Assembly (NCBI GenBank): GCA_903828235.1
Contig: CAIKLM010000084.1
Span: 1 to 46,019, forward strand
Direction of reading: 5' to 3'
Source of the DNA: an uncultured beta proteobacterium
GTDB taxonomy: Bacteria > Pseudomonadota > Gammaproteobacteria > Burkholderiales > Burkholderiaceae_C
Length of the DNA: 46,019 bases
Shown here: positions 9,552-24,991 of the stretch, piece after piece
Layout: the number at the start of each line of letters is the position of its first letter
Numbering within the stretch: the stretch's first letter is position 1
Made by a program: the position numbers and the translations under genes
Notes under the pieces: generated by a model
The model's database searches: none
Told to the model about the DNA's origin: nothing
Seen by the model: only the letters and a program-made list of their open reading frames with translations

Positions 9552-10351
9552 CGCAGGAAGTCCTCGGCGATCTCGCGCGCGGGGAAGTGGAACTTCACCG
9601 GGCCGTCGGGCTCGCCGCGCACGAACTGGCGCGTCTCGGGGTCGAGGCTGTCCATCAGCTGCTTCGGCGTGCCCTGCGCGACGACGCGGCCCTGGTTGGC
9701 CAGCAGGATCACCCAGTCGCTGATGGCCATGCACTCGGGCACGTCGTGGCTGACCACCAGGCTGGTGGCGCCGGTGGTGTCGTTGAGCGTGCGGATCAGC
9801 TTGGCGGCCACGCCCATGCTGATGAGGTCCAGGCCCGCGAAGGGCTCGTCGTACATGATCAGCTCGGGGTCCAGCGCGATGGCGCGCGCCAGCGCGATGC
9901 GCCGCGCCATGCCGCCCGAGACCTCTGAGATGCGCAGGTGCGCCGCGCCGCGCAGCCCGACCGCGTTGAGCTTCATCAGCACCAGGTCGCGGATCATCGA
10001 CTCGGGCAGCTTCGTGTGCTCGCGCATCGGGAAGGCCACGTTGTCGAAGACCGTGAGGTCGGTGAACAGGGCCCCGAACTGGAACAGCATGCCCAGGCGG
10101 CGGCGGATGCGGAACAGCTGGGCGTTGTCGCGCGTGTCGAGCACCTCGCCGTCGAAGACGACGCGGCCCTTGTCGGCCGCGTGCACGCCGCCGATCAGGC
10201 GCATCAGCGTGGTCTTGCCGCAGCCCGAGCCGCCGAGGATGGCCGTGACCTTGCCGCGCGGGAACTTCAGCGACACGTCAGACAGGATCGTCCGGGTGTT
10301 GTCATACCCGAACGTGACGTGGTCGATCTCGATGAAGGGGTTGTCGAACAA
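9548..10351 (-). CDS. mlaF: MlaF, ATPase of the phospholipid ABC transporter
   Basis: A 267-residue ABC ATPase that powers MlaE. Walker A is [10 protein letters not shown] near residue 39, the signature is [17 protein letters not shown], Walker B is [12 protein letters not shown], and the switch His is in VVSHDVPEC. The start codon is a TTG at 10351 (Leu-Phe-Asp-Asn-Pro); no ATG or GTG lies upstream in frame before gltD and no strong Shine-Dalgarno sequence is seen, so the exact start is uncertain. It is the first gene of mlaFEDACB. The operon promoter should lie in 10352-10465 or in the end of gltD, and was not located. Confidence 0.94.
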   Translation of the reverse strand: MFDNPFIEIDHVTFGYDNTRTILSDVSLKFPRGKVTAILGGSGCGKTTLMRLIGGVHAADKGRVVFDGEVLDTRDNAQLFRIRRRLGMLFQFGALFTDLTVFDNVAFPMREHTKLPESMIRDLVLMKLNAVGLRGAAHLRISEVSGGMARRIALARAIALDPELIMYDEPFAGLDLISMGVAAKLIRTLNDTTGATSLVVSHDVPECMAISDWVILLANQGRVVAQGTPKQLMDSLDPETRQFVRGEPDGPVKFHFPAREIAEDFLR

Positions 10352-10465
10352 GGCTGGCCGTCGGGCGCGCCGGAGCCCGGCACGAGCGGCGCGGATTGTG
10401 GCATGCAGGGCAAACCCGGATGCGTGGGGCGATGAAGTGCCCTCTTCCGGGCGCGAAACGCCGCT

Positions 10466-11941
<1,476 letters not shown>

Positions 11942-11987
11942 GGTGGTGCTCTCAGCTGTAGATTGACGAAACCAACCCCTCGGGGGT

Positions 11988-12007
11988 GGCCGCGGTACCC
12001 CGCGGCC
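11988..12007. other. Perfect inverted repeat between gltB and gltD
   Basis: GGCCGCGG-TACC-CCGCGGCC forms an eight-base-pair GC-only stem with a four-base loop, directly after the gltB stop. There is no T-run, so it is not a standard terminator. In the transcript it could protect the upstream mRNA end or set the gltB:gltD ratio; this is inference. Confidence 0.6.
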
Positions 12008-12017
12008 GGGGCTCCAT

Positions 12018-16757
<4,740 letters not shown>

Positions 16758-17061
16758 CGTGGTCTCCTGGGGAGGCGCGCCCCAGGCCCGTGGACGGGCA
16801 GGACAACGCCGACGCCGGCGCGCTTCGCCGGAGGCCGCGCAGCGTATCGCAGCGCAGCATGCCCCGCAAACAAAAAGAAATGGGGTCAGGCACTATTAAG
16901 AGTCACCGATGATCAGCAGCCCGATAAATGGGGACAGATCATTGCCCGGTTCGGGTGCGCAAGGCACGCGCGTGGGCGCTCGCGTAAGCCGGTTGCACCG
17001 GGACGGAGCGTGTGCGGGCCCGGCCCGGCGCCGCGGATTCGGGGCTCCCCGGCGCGGTCGT
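16758..17061. other. Intergenic region upstream of gltB with transposase-associated motifs
   Basis: This 304-base gap holds the gltB leader (ribosome site AGGAG close to 16757), no convincing protein gene and no clear promoter. Bases 16861-16945 are distinctly AT-richer than their surroundings and carry two copies of AAATGGGGNCAG. The remainder (16946-17061) is GC-rich without recognisable structure. Confidence 0.6.
16878..16940. repeat. Pair of AAATGGGG(T/A)CAG motifs next to the Y1-transposase-like gene
   Basis: AAATGGGGTCAGGCA at 16878-16892 and AAATGGGGACAGATC at 16926-16940 are direct, imperfect copies 48 bases apart. GGGGTCAG/GGGGACAG cores of this kind commonly flank Y1/REP-associated transposase genes in proteobacteria (from memory). 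Here they lie downstream of such a gene (17062-17736) and look like a remnant of its former recognition sites. Confidence 0.5.
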
Positions 17062-17736
17062 TCAGCGGGGCCCGCTGCCGCCGGCGGGCCGACCCCTCGG
17101 GCGTGGCCGCGTGGGCCGTGCCGTCTTCTCGGCCAACGCCCGCGCAAAGCCGGCCGAGCCGATGGCCCAGTTGCCCGCTACCGAGTCGAGCAGGCCCTGG
17201 CGCTGAGCCGGCGCCAGGCCTTCGTCAAGGCGACGTCGCCAGGCCGACTCGCGCTCGAAGGGGGTGTTGCCCAGAGCCCACACCTCGGGTGGGTCGATCA
17301 GCGGCACCCGCCGCTCCGGCTGGCCGCTGCGGTGGCCGGCGCTGCTGTGGCCCGGTGCGGCGGCCAGACCGTCCACCAGCAGCAGCACGGCCAGCAGCGG
17401 GGCGCCGGGCTCCACGACCGCGCACCGGAAGCGTCCGTCCCAGAGCGTCCCGCTGCCGCCGTTTCGGCGATGGTGGGCGCTCACGTAGCGGCGGCCCAAG
17501 GCCTGCATCAGGCGGCTCGGGCCCTGCGACTCGGTGGGAGTCACCACCAGGTGCACGGCGTCGTCGGCCAGCGCGAACGCATGCAGGCGCACGGCGGTGG
17601 CCCCCGCGGCCTCGCGCAGGGCGCCCAGGTAGGCGTCGCGGTCGATGTCGTCCCGAAAGACCGACCGGCCGCTCAACCCGCGCTGCAGCAACCAGTGCGC
17701 GTGACCAGCGAGTGCCAGGCGGGGAAGTCGTGCCAC
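17062..17736 (-). CDS. Y1 (REP-associated tyrosine) transposase-family protein lacking catalytic motifs
   Basis: A 224-residue protein. The N-terminus MARLPRLALAGHAHWLLQRG, followed by VFRDDIDRDAYLGALREAA and MQALGRRYVSAHHRR...SGTLWDGRF, follows the Y1_Tnp/REP-associated transposase pattern closely, and the C-terminal WALGNTPFERE segment also matches that family. However, the metal-binding His-x-His is replaced by Ala-Val-His (LADDAVHLVVTP), and the region where the catalytic Tyr and Asn-Pro-Val-Arg-Ala normally lie reads LLLVDGLAAAPG. It should therefore be unable to cut DNA. The GTG start is 13 bases after the dgt stop, so it seems to be expressed with aroK-aroB-dgt. It may be a decaying gene or a domesticated DNA-binding protein. 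Confidence 0.75.
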   Translation of the reverse strand: MARLPRLALAGHAHWLLQRGLSGRSVFRDDIDRDAYLGALREAAGATAVRLHAFALADDAVHLVVTPTESQGPSRLMQALGRRYVSAHHRRNGGSGTLWDGRFRCAVVEPGAPLLAVLLLVDGLAAAPGHSSAGHRSGQPERRVPLIDPPEVWALGNTPFERESAWRRRLDEGLAPAQRQGLLDSVAGNWAIGSAGFARALAEKTARPTRPRPRGRPAGGSGPR

Positions 17737-17749
17737 GGCGAGTGGGTGC

Positions 17750-18931
17750 TCACCAGTCGAACAAGCGCTGGCCGGTCAACCGGTGGTGTTCGCGCAGCGC
17801 GAAGCGGTCGGTCATGCCGGCCACGTAGTCGGCCACGGTGCGGGCGGGGTCGCCGGAAGAACGGGCGTAGTCCGGGCTCATCTCCCCGGGCGCCGATCGG
17901 TAGGCGTCGAACAGTTCGGCCAGCACGCGCCGCGCGACGCCGGTGCGCTCCACGACCCGGGGGTGCCGGTACAGCTGCTGGAACAGGAAGCGCTTCAGGG
18001 CCAGGGTCTCGTCGCGCAGCGGGGCCGACTGCGCAACCAGCCTCGGCAGCCGGCGCACCGCCTCGGCATCGAGGCGGCCCTGGCGGGCCGCGGCCTCGCA
18101 GGCGGTCCGGGTGTGGTCGACGAGGTCGTGAATCTGCTCGGACAGCATGCGCCGCAAGGTCTCGTGCAACGCGCGGCGAGGGTCGACGCCCGGATGGGTG
18201 GCAAGCACCCCGGCGTGGTGGCGCGCGACCAGCGGCACTTCCAGCAGCTGCTCCATCGTGATCAGCCCCGAGCGCACGCCGTCGTCGGCGTCGTGGGCGC
18301 TGTAGGCCAGCTCGTCGGCCACGTTGACCAGCTGCGCCTCCAGGCTGGGCGATCCGCCGTGCACGAAGCGCCAGGCCGGGCCCTCGGGCTCCTCGGCCAG
18401 CAACCGCTCGGCGTGGCCCCGGCTGCAGTGCTTGAGGATGCCCTCGCGCGTCTCGAAGCTGAGGTTCAGCCCGTCGAAGGCGGCATACCGGGCCTCCAGC
18501 TTGTCCACCACGCGCAGGCTCTGAAGGTTGTGCTCGAAGCCGCCGTGGCCGGCCATGCACTCGGCCAGCGCGTCCTGCCCGGCGTGCCCGAAGGGCGTGT
18601 GGCCCAGGTCGTGCGCCAGGGCGATGGCCTCGACCAGGTCTTCGTCGAGCCCAAGCGCCCGCGCCGCCGAGCGGCCAAGCTGCGCCACCTCCAGCGAGTG
18701 CGTCAGCCGCGTGCGGAACAGGTCGCCTTCGTGGTTGATGAAGACCTGCGTCTTGTAGACCAGCCGCCGGAAGGCGTTGCTGTGGACGATGCGGTCGCGG
18801 TCGCGCTGGTGCTCGGTGCGCGGCGGAGAGGGCGGCTCGGCGATGCGTCGCCCGCGCGAGCGCCGCGGATCGCTGGCCCAGGGTGCCAGGTTCAACCCCG
18901 GCACGCCGCCTGCGCCTGGTGACGCGATCAA
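17750..18931 (-). CDS. dgt: dGTP triphosphohydrolase-like protein (HD domain)
   Basis: A 393-residue HD-domain protein of the deoxyguanosinetriphosphate triphosphohydrolase-like family, which removes triphosphate from dNTPs. The start region [20 protein letters not shown], the metal-binding [14 protein letters not shown] and [14 protein letters not shown] motifs (the HD pair) and the later [15 protein letters not shown] are all present. The likely start is the TTG at 18931, which overlaps the aroB TGA as TTGA; GTG at 18904 is the alternative. Neither has a strong ribosome site, so translational coupling to aroB is likely. The true nucleotide substrate cannot be told from sequence. Confidence 0.9.
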   Translation of the reverse strand: MIASPGAGGVPGLNLAPWASDPRRSRGRRIAEPPSPPRTEHQRDRDRIVHSNAFRRLVYKTQVFINHEGDLFRTRLTHSLEVAQLGRSAARALGLDEDLVEAIALAHDLGHTPFGHAGQDALAECMAGHGGFEHNLQSLRVVDKLEARYAAFDGLNLSFETREGILKHCSRGHAERLLAEEPEGPAWRFVHGGSPSLEAQLVNVADELAYSAHDADDGVRSGLITMEQLLEVPLVARHHAGVLATHPGVDPRRALHETLRRMLSEQIHDLVDHTRTACEAAARQGRLDAEAVRRLPRLVAQSAPLRDETLALKRFLFQQLYRHPRVVERTGVARRVLAELFDAYRSAPGEMSPDYARSSGDPARTVADYVAGMTDRFALREHHRLTGQRLFDW

Positions 18932-20058
18932 GCCGGCAGCGCGGCGCCGGGACGCGGCGCCACGGTGTGGCGGTTCAGGGCGGCCTGCACCGCGGCGCGG
19001 GGCACGGCGCGCAGCGTGGCGTGCCCCAGCCCCTGGAGCAGCACGTAGCGGATGCCGCCCGCCTCGGCCTTCTTGTCGACCGACATCAGCTCGAACCAGC
19101 GCTCGGCCCCAAGGTCCGGCGCCTGCACCGGCAGCCCGGCGCGCTGCACCAGCCGCACGATGCGGTCCGCCCAGGCCGCGGGCACCAGCCCGAGGTCGGC
19201 CGACAGCGTGGCCGCAATCACCATGCCGCAGCCCACGGCCTCGCCGTGCAGCCAGTGCCCGTAGCCCAGGCCGGCCTCGATGGCGTGGCCGAAGGTGTGG
19301 CCGAAGTTCAGGATCGCGCGCTGCCCGCCCTCCCGCTCGTCGTCGCCCACGACCTCGGCCTTGATCTCGCACGAACGCTGCACCGCGTGGGCGAGCGCCT
19401 CGGCGTCGCCGGCCAGCAGCGCGTCGAGGCTCGCCTCGAGCCAGTCGAGCAGGGCCGCGTCGGCGATCGGCGCGTACTTGATCACCTCGGCCAGGCCCGC
19501 GCGCATCTCGCGTGGCGGCAGCGTTGCCAGGGTGTCCAGGTCGCAGAGCACGCGCTCGGGCTGCTGGAAGGCGCCGATCATGTTCTTGCCCAGGGGGTGG
19601 TTGATGGCGGTCTTGCCGCCCACCGACGAATCCACCTGCGCCAGCAGCGTGGTCGGCAGCTGCACGAAGGGCACGCCGCGCATGTAGCAGGCGGCGGCGA
19701 AGCCCGTCATGTCGCCGACGACGCCGCCGCCCAGCGCGAACAGCATCGCCTTGCGGTCGCAGCCTTCGCGCAGCAGGTGGTCGAACACCAGGTTCAGGTG
19801 CTGCCAGTCCTTGTAGGCCTCGCCGTCGGGCAGCAGCACGTGGCTGCTGCGGGGGGCCAGCGCCTGCAGCGACGCGAGCGCCTGCTCGCCGTGCAGCGCG
19901 AACACCGTCGGGTTGCTCACGAGCACCGCGTGCGTGCTGCGGGGCAGCCCTTGCCAGGCCGCGCGGTCGGCCAGCAGGCCGCGGCCGATGAGGATGTCGT
20001 AGTGCTTGCTGGGCGTGCGCACCGCGACGACGCGCGGCGTGCCGAGGGGCTGGCTCAT
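18928..20058 (-). CDS. aroB: 3-dehydroquinate synthase
   Basis: A 376-residue enzyme of normal length that converts DAHP to 3-dehydroquinate, the second step of the shikimate pathway, using NAD+ and a divalent metal. Visible are the NAD-binding [16 protein letters not shown], the active-site [21 protein letters not shown] and the metal-ligand region [13 protein letters not shown]. It begins 22 bases after aroK, the usual partner, and its stop overlaps the start of dgt. Confidence 0.97.
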   Translation of the reverse strand: MSQPLGTPRVVAVRTPSKHYDILIGRGLLADRAAWQGLPRSTHAVLVSNPTVFALHGEQALASLQALAPRSSHVLLPDGEAYKDWQHLNLVFDHLLREGCDRKAMLFALGGGVVGDMTGFAAACYMRGVPFVQLPTTLLAQVDSSVGGKTAINHPLGKNMIGAFQQPERVLCDLDTLATLPPREMRAGLAEVIKYAPIADAALLDWLEASLDALLAGDAEALAHAVQRSCEIKAEVVGDDEREGGQRAILNFGHTFGHAIEAGLGYGHWLHGEAVGCGMVIAATLSADLGLVPAAWADRIVRLVQRAGLPVQAPDLGAERWFELMSVDKKAEAGGIRYVLLQGLGHATLRAVPRAAVQAALNRHTVAPRPGAALPA

Positions 20059-20080
20059 CCCGCCAGTGTACGGGGCGGGC

Positions 20081-20650
20081 TCACTCCGCCTCAGCGCGGC
20101 CCGCGGCGGCGCCCGGGGCGCGCGCGGGGTCGACGAGCCCGGCCACCTCGAGCTGCATCATCGCCATGTTCAGCAGCGCCGGCACCGATGGCCGCGCGGC
20201 CTCGATGACGAAGTGGGCCGTTCGCCGGTACAGCGGGTCGCGCTCGCGGAACAGCTCGCGCAGGCGCTGCAGCGGATCGGCCACCTGCAGCAGCGGGCGC
20301 TGCGTGTCGTGGCGCAGCCGGCGCGCCAGCTCCTCGGCCGACGCGCGCAGGTACAACACGTGCGAGCGCGAGTGCAGGGCATCGCGGTTGGACGGGCGCA
20401 GCACGGCGCCGCCACCGGTGGCCAGCACCTGGTCGTCGCGCTGCGTGAGTTCGTCGATGACCGACTGCTCGATCTCGCGGAAGCGTTCCTCGCCTTCCTG
20501 GGCGAAGAAATCGCGGATCGGCATGCCGATCCGCGATTCGATGACCTGGTCGCTGTCTGCGAAGGCCAGGTTCAGCTGGCGGGCCAGGTGGCGGCCGACG
20601 GTGGACTTGCCACAGCCGGGCATGCCGACCAGCGACAGCCTCAGGGGCAA
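20081..20650 (-). CDS. aroK: Shikimate kinase
   Basis: A 189-residue kinase that phosphorylates shikimate. The P-loop is [15 protein letters not shown], the shikimate-binding part is [19 protein letters not shown], and [16 protein letters not shown] holds the conserved Gly-Gly-Gly. The lid region is RPLLQ. The start is a TTG at 20650 (Leu-Pro-Leu-Arg), because it comes just before the P-loop strand; it overlaps the end of the preceding lipoprotein gene by 10 bases. The C-terminus has an Ala-rich tail after the core. aroK follows pilQ closely in many proteobacteria; here a lipoprotein gene is inserted between them. Confidence 0.94.
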   Translation of the reverse strand: MPLRLSLVGMPGCGKSTVGRHLARQLNLAFADSDQVIESRIGMPIRDFFAQEGEERFREIEQSVIDELTQRDDQVLATGGGAVLRPSNRDALHSRSHVLYLRASAEELARRLRHDTQRPLLQVADPLQRLRELFRERDPLYRRTAHFVIEAARPSVPALLNMAMMQLEVAGLVDPARAPGAAAGRAEAE

Positions 20651-22791
20651 GGCGAGGTGCCCGCCAGCACGTTGCGGTAGATGGGCAACTGGAACACGGA
20701 ACCCAGGCCGCCGGGCGAGCGCACGGTGATCGTGATGGTGCCGCTGGCGGTGGTGCCCTCGAAGCTGTAGTTGATGGCCGCGCCGCTCGGGCTCAGGGTG
20801 TTCGGCACCGGGGTACCCAGCGCGGTGACCGTCAGGCCGGTCGTCGCGGTGGCGGTGATCGTGGAGCCAGCAGCCACAGGGTTCAGCGCCGTGGGGTTGG
20901 AGTCGGCCACCAGGAACGAGAACGAGCCCGTGGTGCCGGCGTTCTCGAGCACGACGCCCGAGCCGGAGCCCAGCAGATAGAAGGGCCGTCGCGTCGGCGC
21001 GTCGCTCTCGGCGTAGGGCGTGGCGCCGATGGCGTCGATGAGTTGCAGCGGCGCTGAGCAGGTGGTGCCGGGCGCCGACCGGACCAACGGATCGGGCGTG
21101 ATGCGCCAGCCCAGGCGCGCCGACGACGTGGAGAACACCGTCTGCACCGCCTTGCGCACGTAGGCCCGGCCCCAGCCCGCAGCGCAGGTGGCCTGGGCCA
21201 CCCCGGCGTTGGTGACGGTGCGGGAAGGCGCGTCGACGCCAAGGCGCAGCAGCGGCGAGGTGGCCACGTTGCAGGGCGCCGTGCCGCCAGTGGTCAGCGA
21301 GATGAACTGGTCCTCAAGTGGGTTGTAGGTCCGGTTGAACAGGCGGTCAAGGAAGACGTCGCCCAGGTCCTGGAAGTCTTCGCCGGCGGTGTACACGTTG
21401 TCGCCGTTCGCGTCGAAGAACGATTCCTCGCCCAGCGCATAGGCCAGCACCGTCACGCGGCCGTCGGGCGGGCGCGGCGACGAGGTCTGGAAGTTGGCCG
21501 TGGCGCTGGACAGCCCGTTGGCCAGCGTGGTGAAGCGGATCGCCTGCACCTGGCCGCCCTCGGCGACGAAGTTGATCGCGGTGTCGGCGGGCACGGGGTT
21601 GCCGAGCCGGTCGGAGGCGATCACGGTGTAGGTGTTGGTCGTGCCGTCGAGGTCGTAGCCCTCGATGTTCAGCGTGCGCTGCGACAACGAGAAGTTCTGC
21701 TGCGACGGCAGGCCCACCGCGACGGCGAGGCTGCTCGAGACGGTGGAGATGCCGGTGGCCGCGAGCGTGGCACGCACGCGCACCGGCGTCGGCACGGTGC
21801 CCGAATTGATGCGGACGATGACGTTGCCGTTGATGTCGGTGCGCTTGGTGACGGGCACCCCGGCGCCGTCCAGGGTCAGGCCACCGGCCAGCGACGTGGC
21901 TTCGAGCACGACTTCCTGGTTGGGCACGCCCAGGCCGTTGGCGTCGCGCACCTGGAACGTGACGTTCGAGTTCTCCGCGAAGCCCGAGCCGCGCAGGTAG
22001 ATCTCGCTGGGCACGGCCGACACGAAGGCCACGCTGGCCACGGCCGGCGCCGTCAGCCCCACGGTCAGGCTTGCCGTGGCCGACGAACCGGTCACCGAGG
22101 CCTGCAGCGAGTCGGTGGCGTTGAACGCGCCGCAGCCGCTGTCGCGCAGCGTGAAGGTGGCGACGCCTGTGCTGGTGCTGACGCTGGCGGGCGTCAGCGT
22201 GGCGCGGCCCTGCGACACGCAGGCCGAGGACACCGACACGTTGACCGGCGTGCCCGGGGCCGTGCCGTTCAGGCGCACGGTGAGCAGGGTCTGGCCGTAG
22301 GCCGACAGCGCCGTACTGCCCGTGTCGGACACGAAGGAGCCGATGGTGACGTTGGTCGCGGTGAGCTGGAACCCGATGCTGCCGCTGACGGGGGTGCCCG
22401 AGACGGTGGCCGAGGCGACCACCGTGTCGGCGCCCACCGTGGTGCTGCTCGCCGGCGACAGCGTCACGGTCGCGAAGCCCTCGCCGTTGGTGAGCGCGGT
22501 GGGCGCGCTGAACGCACCGAGCGAGTTGCTCGAATTGAACGAGACGACGACGTTGGGCACGCCCGAGCCGGTGGCCGTGAGCACCCGCGCCGTCACGGTG
22601 GCCGGGCTGGCGGCCGTGACGGTGGTGCTCGACAGGCTCATCTGCACCGAGAAGGTGCTGCCGCCGCCGCCACCGCCGCCCCCACCCCCGCCGGCGTCAC
22701 CGCCAAACGGCGAACCGCCGCCTCCCCCGCCGCCGCAGGCCACCATGGCCACCGCCGCGAGCGCGATCAAGAAACGTTTCAGCATCTGCAT
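20641..22791 (-). CDS. Ig-like (Big_1-type) repeat lipoprotein
   Basis: A 716-residue predicted lipoprotein. The signal peptide MLKRFLIALAAVAMVAC ends at Cys19; the chosen ATG 22791 has AGGGA about eight bases upstream. A long Gly-rich spacer follows (two runs of Gly around SPFGGDA). From ~60 on, repeated Thr/Ser/Val-rich beta modules resemble bacterial Ig-like Big_1 domains of invasin type (SSTTVTAASPATVTARVLTA; VTFQVRDANGLGVPNQEVVL; NTYTVIASDRLGNPVPADTA). A middle segment has an Asp-rich FDANGDNVYTAGEDFQD loop that could bind calcium. Cysteines near the C-terminal third may form disulfides. It lies between pilQ and aroK (31 bases after pilQ), so a surface or pilus-related role is possible but not shown. 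Confidence 0.75.
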   Translation of the reverse strand: MQMLKRFLIALAAVAMVACGGGGGGGSPFGGDAGGGGGGGGGGGSTFSVQMSLSSTTVTAASPATVTARVLTATGSGVPNVVVSFNSSNSLGAFSAPTALTNGEGFATVTLSPASSTTVGADTVVASATVSGTPVSGSIGFQLTATNVTIGSFVSDTGSTALSAYGQTLLTVRLNGTAPGTPVNVSVSSACVSQGRATLTPASVSTSTGVATFTLRDSGCGAFNATDSLQASVTGSSATASLTVGLTAPAVASVAFVSAVPSEIYLRGSGFAENSNVTFQVRDANGLGVPNQEVVLEATSLAGGLTLDGAGVPVTKRTDINGNVIVRINSGTVPTPVRVRATLAATGISTVSSSLAVAVGLPSQQNFSLSQRTLNIEGYDLDGTTNTYTVIASDRLGNPVPADTAINFVAEGGQVQAIRFTTLANGLSSATANFQTSSPRPPDGRVTVLAYALGEESFFDANGDNVYTAGEDFQDLGDVFLDRLFNRTYNPLEDQFISLTTGGTAPCNVATSPLLRLGVDAPSRTVTNAGVAQATCAAGWGRAYVRKAVQTVFSTSSARLGWRITPDPLVRSAPGTTCSAPLQLIDAIGATPYAESDAPTRRPFYLLGSGSGVVLENAGTTGSFSFLVADSNPTALNPVAAGSTITATATTGLTVTALGTPVPNTLSPSGAAINYSFEGTTASGTITITVRSPGGLGSVFQLPIYRNVLAGTSPCP

Positions 22792-22822
22792 GGTCTGGTC
22801 CCTGGTCCGGCGCAGGCGGGCG

Positions 22823-24991
22823 TCAGCGCGCCGCCGAGCGGTCGGTGACGATCTTGGGCGTGAGGAACACGAGCAATTCGGTCTTGCGCGTGCTCTTCTC
22901 GGTGCTGCGGAACAGCGCGCCGAGGAACGGGACGTCGCCCAGCAGCGGCACCTTGCTGACACTGTTCTGCTCGTCCTGCGTGAAGATGCCGCCGATCACC
23001 ACCGTGCCGCCGTTCTCGACCAGCACCTCGGTGGTCACGCGCTTGGTGTTGATGGCCGGCCCGGCGGTGGTCAGCGCCCCGCGGCTGTCCTTGTTGACCT
23101 CGACGTTGAGGATCACGTTGCCCTCGGGCGTGATCTGCGGCTTGACCTTCAGGCTCAGCGTGGCCTTCTTGAACTGCACCGAGGTCGCGCCGCTGCTGGT
23201 GGCCTGCTGGTAGGGGATGTCCTCGCCCTGCTCGATGATCGCCTCGCGCTGGTCGGCGGTGATCACGCGCGGGCTGGACACGATGTTGCCGCGGCCCTCG
23301 GCCTCGAGCGCCGACAGCTCGAGGTTCAGGAAGCGGTTGGCCGAGGCGCCGAACAGGCTCAGCGCGAAGGTGGCCGCGCTGGCGCCGCTGATGCCGGCCG
23401 CCGGCAGGCTGACGAACTGCGAGTTCGGCTGGAAGGCGACCGGCGCCGGGATCTGCCCCGTCTGCACGCCGATCGCGTCGTAGGTGCCGCCGATGCTGAT
23501 GCCGGAGCGCGTGGGCGTGCCGCGCGCGTCGGTGGCGCCGAGCTTGACGCCCAGGTTGCGGCCGAAGCTGTCGTCGGCCTCGACGATGCGCGCCTCGATC
23601 AGCACCTGGCGCACCGGGATGTCGATCTTGGCGATCAGCTGCTGGATCTCCTCCAGCTTGCTCGGCACGTCGGTCACGAACAGCTGGTTCGTGCGCGACT
23701 CGAACAACACGCTGCCGCGGGCGCTGAGGATGCGGCCGGCCTGGTTGCCGCCGCCACCGCCACCGCCGACCAGCGTCTGCCCGGCGATGCCCTTGGCGAC
23801 TTCCTCGGCCCTGGTGTAGTTGAGCTGGAACGACTGCGTGCGGGTGGGCTCGAGGTCGGCGATCTTCTTGCGCGACTCCAGCTCGATCTGCTCCTTGGCG
23901 GTGAGCTCCTCCTTGGGCGCGATCCACAGCACGTTGCCGTTCTTGCGCACGCCCAGGCCCTTGCTCTGGAGGATGATGTCCAGGGCCTGGTCCCAGGGAA
24001 CGTCCTTCAGGCGCAGCGTGACGGTGCCGGTGACGGTGTCGGAGGTGACGACGTTGAAGTTGGTGAAGTCGGCGATCACCTGCAACAGCGCCCGGACCTC
24101 GATGTTCTGGAAGTTGAGGCTGAGCTTCTCGCCACTGAAGCCCGGACCCTGCGTGAGCTTGTTCGGGTCGACCTTCATCGGCCGCACTTCCAGCACGAAC
24201 TGGTTGTCGGTCTGGTAGGCGCTGTGTTCCCAGGCGCCGGTGGGCTCGACGACCATGCGAACGCGGTCGCCGTTCTGGAAGGTGGCCACCGTGCGCACCG
24301 GCGTGCCGAAGTCGCTCACGTCGAGCCGGCGGCGCAGCGCCTCGGGCAGCGACGAACGCAGGAACTCGACCACCAGGCTCTGGCCCTGCTGGCGGATGTC
24401 GACGCCCACCTGCGTGCTGGGCAGGCTCACGATGACGCGGCCGGCACCGTCGCTGCCGCGGCGGAAGTCGATGTCGCGCAGCGCCTGGTTGTCGGCGTTC
24501 TGCGCCGCCGAGAAGGTGCTGCCCGCGGCGGCGGGCGCCGCGGCCACGGCCTCGGCGGCAGGCCCGCCGACGTCGAGCACCAGCAACAGGGCGTTGCCCT
24601 GCACCTGGGCGCGGTAGCCCGAGGCCTGCTTGAGGTTGAGCACGAGGCGCGTGCGATCGCCGGCCTGGGCCACCGCGACCGAGCGCAGGTTGCCCTGGTT
24701 GACCTCGACGAGGTTGCGCCCGATGGCGTTGCTGACCCCGGGGAGGTCGATCGCGATGCGCGGAGGCGACTGCACCGCGAAGCCCGCGGGCACCGACGCC
24801 AGCGGCTGGGCGAGCTCGATGCGCACGACTTCCGTGCCCGCCTGCTGGCTGCTGGTGATGGCCCGGATCGCGTTCTGCGCCCAGGCCATGCCGGGCCATG
24901 CGACCGCCAGTGCGGCGGTTCCCAGCGCCGCCAGGGCGGCGCGGCAGGAGGGCCAATGGAACATCGTGGGTTTCTCCTCTGGTTTCCTCAT
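22823..24991 (-). CDS. pilQ: PilQ, type IV pilus outer-membrane secretin
   Basis: A 722-residue secretin through which the type IV pilus crosses the outer membrane. A signal peptide is followed by two AMIN-type peptidoglycan-binding domains (residues ~50-300), a secretin N0/STN region (LNFQNIEVRALLQVIADFT), an N1 domain with a Gly-rich insert, and the C-terminal secretin gate (VRQVLIEARIVEADDSFGRN; VPLLGDVPFLGALFRSTEK). Two starts are plausible: ATG 24991, overlapping the pilP stop as ATGA with AGGAG upstream, or ATG 24964 with GGAG upstream, which gives a neater signal peptide. It is the last of the pilMNOPQ genes. Confidence 0.96.
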   Translation of the reverse strand: MRKPEEKPTMFHWPSCRAALAALGTAALAVAWPGMAWAQNAIRAITSSQQAGTEVVRIELAQPLASVPAGFAVQSPPRIAIDLPGVSNAIGRNLVEVNQGNLRSVAVAQAGDRTRLVLNLKQASGYRAQVQGNALLLVLDVGGPAAEAVAAAPAAAGSTFSAAQNADNQALRDIDFRRGSDGAGRVIVSLPSTQVGVDIRQQGQSLVVEFLRSSLPEALRRRLDVSDFGTPVRTVATFQNGDRVRMVVEPTGAWEHSAYQTDNQFVLEVRPMKVDPNKLTQGPGFSGEKLSLNFQNIEVRALLQVIADFTNFNVVTSDTVTGTVTLRLKDVPWDQALDIILQSKGLGVRKNGNVLWIAPKEELTAKEQIELESRKKIADLEPTRTQSFQLNYTRAEEVAKGIAGQTLVGGGGGGGNQAGRILSARGSVLFESRTNQLFVTDVPSKLEEIQQLIAKIDIPVRQVLIEARIVEADDSFGRNLGVKLGATDARGTPTRSGISIGGTYDAIGVQTGQIPAPVAFQPNSQFVSLPAAGISGASAATFALSLFGASANRFLNLELSALEAEGRGNIVSSPRVITADQREAIIEQGEDIPYQQATSSGATSVQFKKATLSLKVKPQITPEGNVILNVEVNKDSRGALTTAGPAINTKRVTTEVLVENGGTVVIGGIFTQDEQNSVSKVPLLGDVPFLGALFRSTEKSTRKTELLVFLTPKIVTDRSAAR

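Noticed and set aside
16896..17147. Small minus-strand frame of 83 codons in the gap before gltB
   Set aside because: Arg/Gly/Pro-rich low-complexity sequence overlapping the end of the Y1-like gene; no family or start signal.
22650..22740. Gly-codon-rich tract in the lipoprotein as a phase-variation switch
   Set aside because: The tract is an interrupted set of triplets, so slippage would keep the frame and would not switch expression.
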